A DNA stretch of 64,000 nt, taken from the NCBI GenBank assembly GCA_033961575.1, contig CM066730.1, positions 117,083,523-117,147,522 on the forward strand. The letters are read 5' to 3'. Source of the stretch: Aselliscus stoliczkanus. Taxonomy: Eukaryota; Chordata; Mammalia; Chiroptera; Hipposideridae. Of the stretch, positions 62,842 to 64,000 are shown piece by piece (within the stretch, counting starts at the first letter, position 1; every line of letters starts with the position of its first letter). A program made the translations under genes and the position numbers. The notes beneath the pieces are model-generated. The model was not told where the DNA came from. It saw only the letters and a program-made list of their open reading frames with translations, and did not search any database.

Positions 62842-64000
62842 AGGTCTGACAAGTTTGAGAACTCATCCTAGAAAAAGTGCTACATAGCTCATTGCTGAAT
62901 ATCACTATGGTCACCTTTTAAGTACTCCCCTTGGGAAGCTATGCACCAACGCTAGTGCTTAGTTCATCCTTCAAAGCAATTTTGGAACTCCTTTTTTCTG
63001 CAATGGCCATCAGAGCTGTTGTATTAGCCTTGATGTCCTGAGTGTCATCAAAATGTCTTCCTTTCAATATTTCTTGTATCTTCAGGTAAAGAAAGAAGTC
63101 ATTGAGAGCCAGATCAGGTGAGTAGGGAGGATGTTCCAATACAGTTATTTGTTTACTGGCTAAAAACTCCCTCACAGACAGTGCCTTGTGAGCTGGTGCA
63201 TTGTTGTGATGCAAGAGTTATGAAGTACTGGTGAAAAGTTCAGGTTGTCTAACTTTTTCATGCAGCCATTTCAGTATTTCCAAATAGTAAACTTGGTTAA
63301 CTGTCCAGTTGGTACAAATTCATGATGAATAATCCCCTGATATCAAAAAGGTTAGCAACATTGTTTTGACTCTTGATTTAGACTGACAGATCTTTTTTGG
63401 TAGTGGAGCATTGGTTGACTTCTATTGTATGCTTTGACACTTCGACACTTTGTTAGACCCATATTTCATCACCAGTGATAACATGGCCCAAAATATCCTC
63501 TTGCCTCTTCAAAAGGTCTTGGCAAACTTCGACTCTCCTTTGCTTTAGTTTATTGGTGAGCTTCTTCTAGACCACTTTTGCACACACCTTTCTTAGGCCA
63601 CGATTTTCAGTTAAGATTTTCGTTTATCGATGTATACTTGGTCTGCTATGCTTCTCATAGTCAGCTGATGATTTTGACGCACAATTTGATGAATTTTTGC
63701 AATGTTTTCATCAGTTCTGCTCGTTACTGGCCTCCCTGACCTGTCTTCATCAGTGACATGTTCTCTTCCCTCAGAAAAACTTTTAAACCATTTGTATACT
63801 GCCGTTTTCTTCATGGCATTATCCCCATAAACTTGGACTAACATGTCCCTGATTTCACTTCCACTCTTGGCAAGTTTAACAAGAAATTGAATGTTTGTTC
63901 ATTGTTCTAATTCAAGCTCAGACATTTTTGTGACTGCACACACAAAAAAACACAACAATAATGAACACAACTCAGCAAGACAGCGCTACACATGAACACA
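62842..64000 (-). mobile_element. Mariner family 1, longest copy with dead transposase
   Basis: The 3' end GAGGTCTGACAAG lies at 62842; the transposase reads leftwards from an ATG near 63925. Visible are MSELELEQ then a stop, MLVQVYGDNAMKKTAVYKWF and RSGRPVTSRTDENIA (helix-turn-helix region), VITGDE (first catalytic Asp), HHNNAPAH (second Asp position now Asn) and YSPDLALNDFF (third Asp). Several stops and frameshifts break the frame. The 5' inverted repeat is not seen before the window edge. Confidence 0.88.

Noticed and set aside
62939..63844. Functional transposase or SETMAR-like gene
   Set aside because: Stops, frameshifts and a catalytic Asp to Asn change break the mariner; no SET domain or host exon is nearby.

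Overview
The window is nuclear DNA from a placental mammal, most likely a bat. The bat call rests on the repeats: tRNA-like SINEs with a GGCCGGCC head, Ves-type dimeric SINEs ending in a CCCCAATAAA tail, and degraded mariner copies. The host genes are spliced, with GT-AG (and one GC-AG) introns and CpG-island promoters. Species cannot be fixed; a horseshoe or leaf-nosed bat is a guess. There is no bacterial or viral gene cluster, CRISPR array or rRNA/tRNA gene.

Three protein genes are recognised by exon-by-exon translation, compared with human proteins recalled from memory. SPATA1 (minus strand) has nine coding exons between 19554 and 2152 and runs off the left edge. GNG5 (plus strand, G-protein gamma-5) is complete: coding exons 28596-28676 and 32358-32483, plus a 3'UTR exon from 35671. 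RPF1 (minus strand, Brix-domain ribosome biogenesis factor) is complete: nine coding exons from 50994 to 36864, predicting 347 residues. The order SPATA1-GNG5-RPF1 and the strands match the human chromosome 1p locus, inverted. SPATA1 and GNG5 appear to share a bidirectional CpG island (about 27.9-29.05 kb). GNG5 and RPF1 converge tail to tail near 36 kb. RPF1 has its own CpG-island promoter (about 50.46-51.09 kb).

Layout: 1-19.5 kb is the SPATA1 body and its repeat-rich introns; 19.6-28.2 kb is the long upstream intron of SPATA1; 28.2-35.9 kb is GNG5; 36.7-51.0 kb is RPF1; 51.1-64 kb is intergenic and made mostly of repeats. Repeats include at least 25 SINE copies in four related structural types, L1/HAL1, ancient L2 and MIR, hAT MITEs (MER20, MER5A-like), two mariner families, two Tigger/pogo elements, one solo LTR with a 4-bp target duplication, and a retroviral pol scrap.

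No previously undescribed system was found. The points most worth checking are a U12-type intron in RPF1, a GC-AG intron in SPATA1, a mosaic SINE series that shares heads and tails between families, a MIR/mariner/SINE nest, and mariner copies at successive stages of decay.
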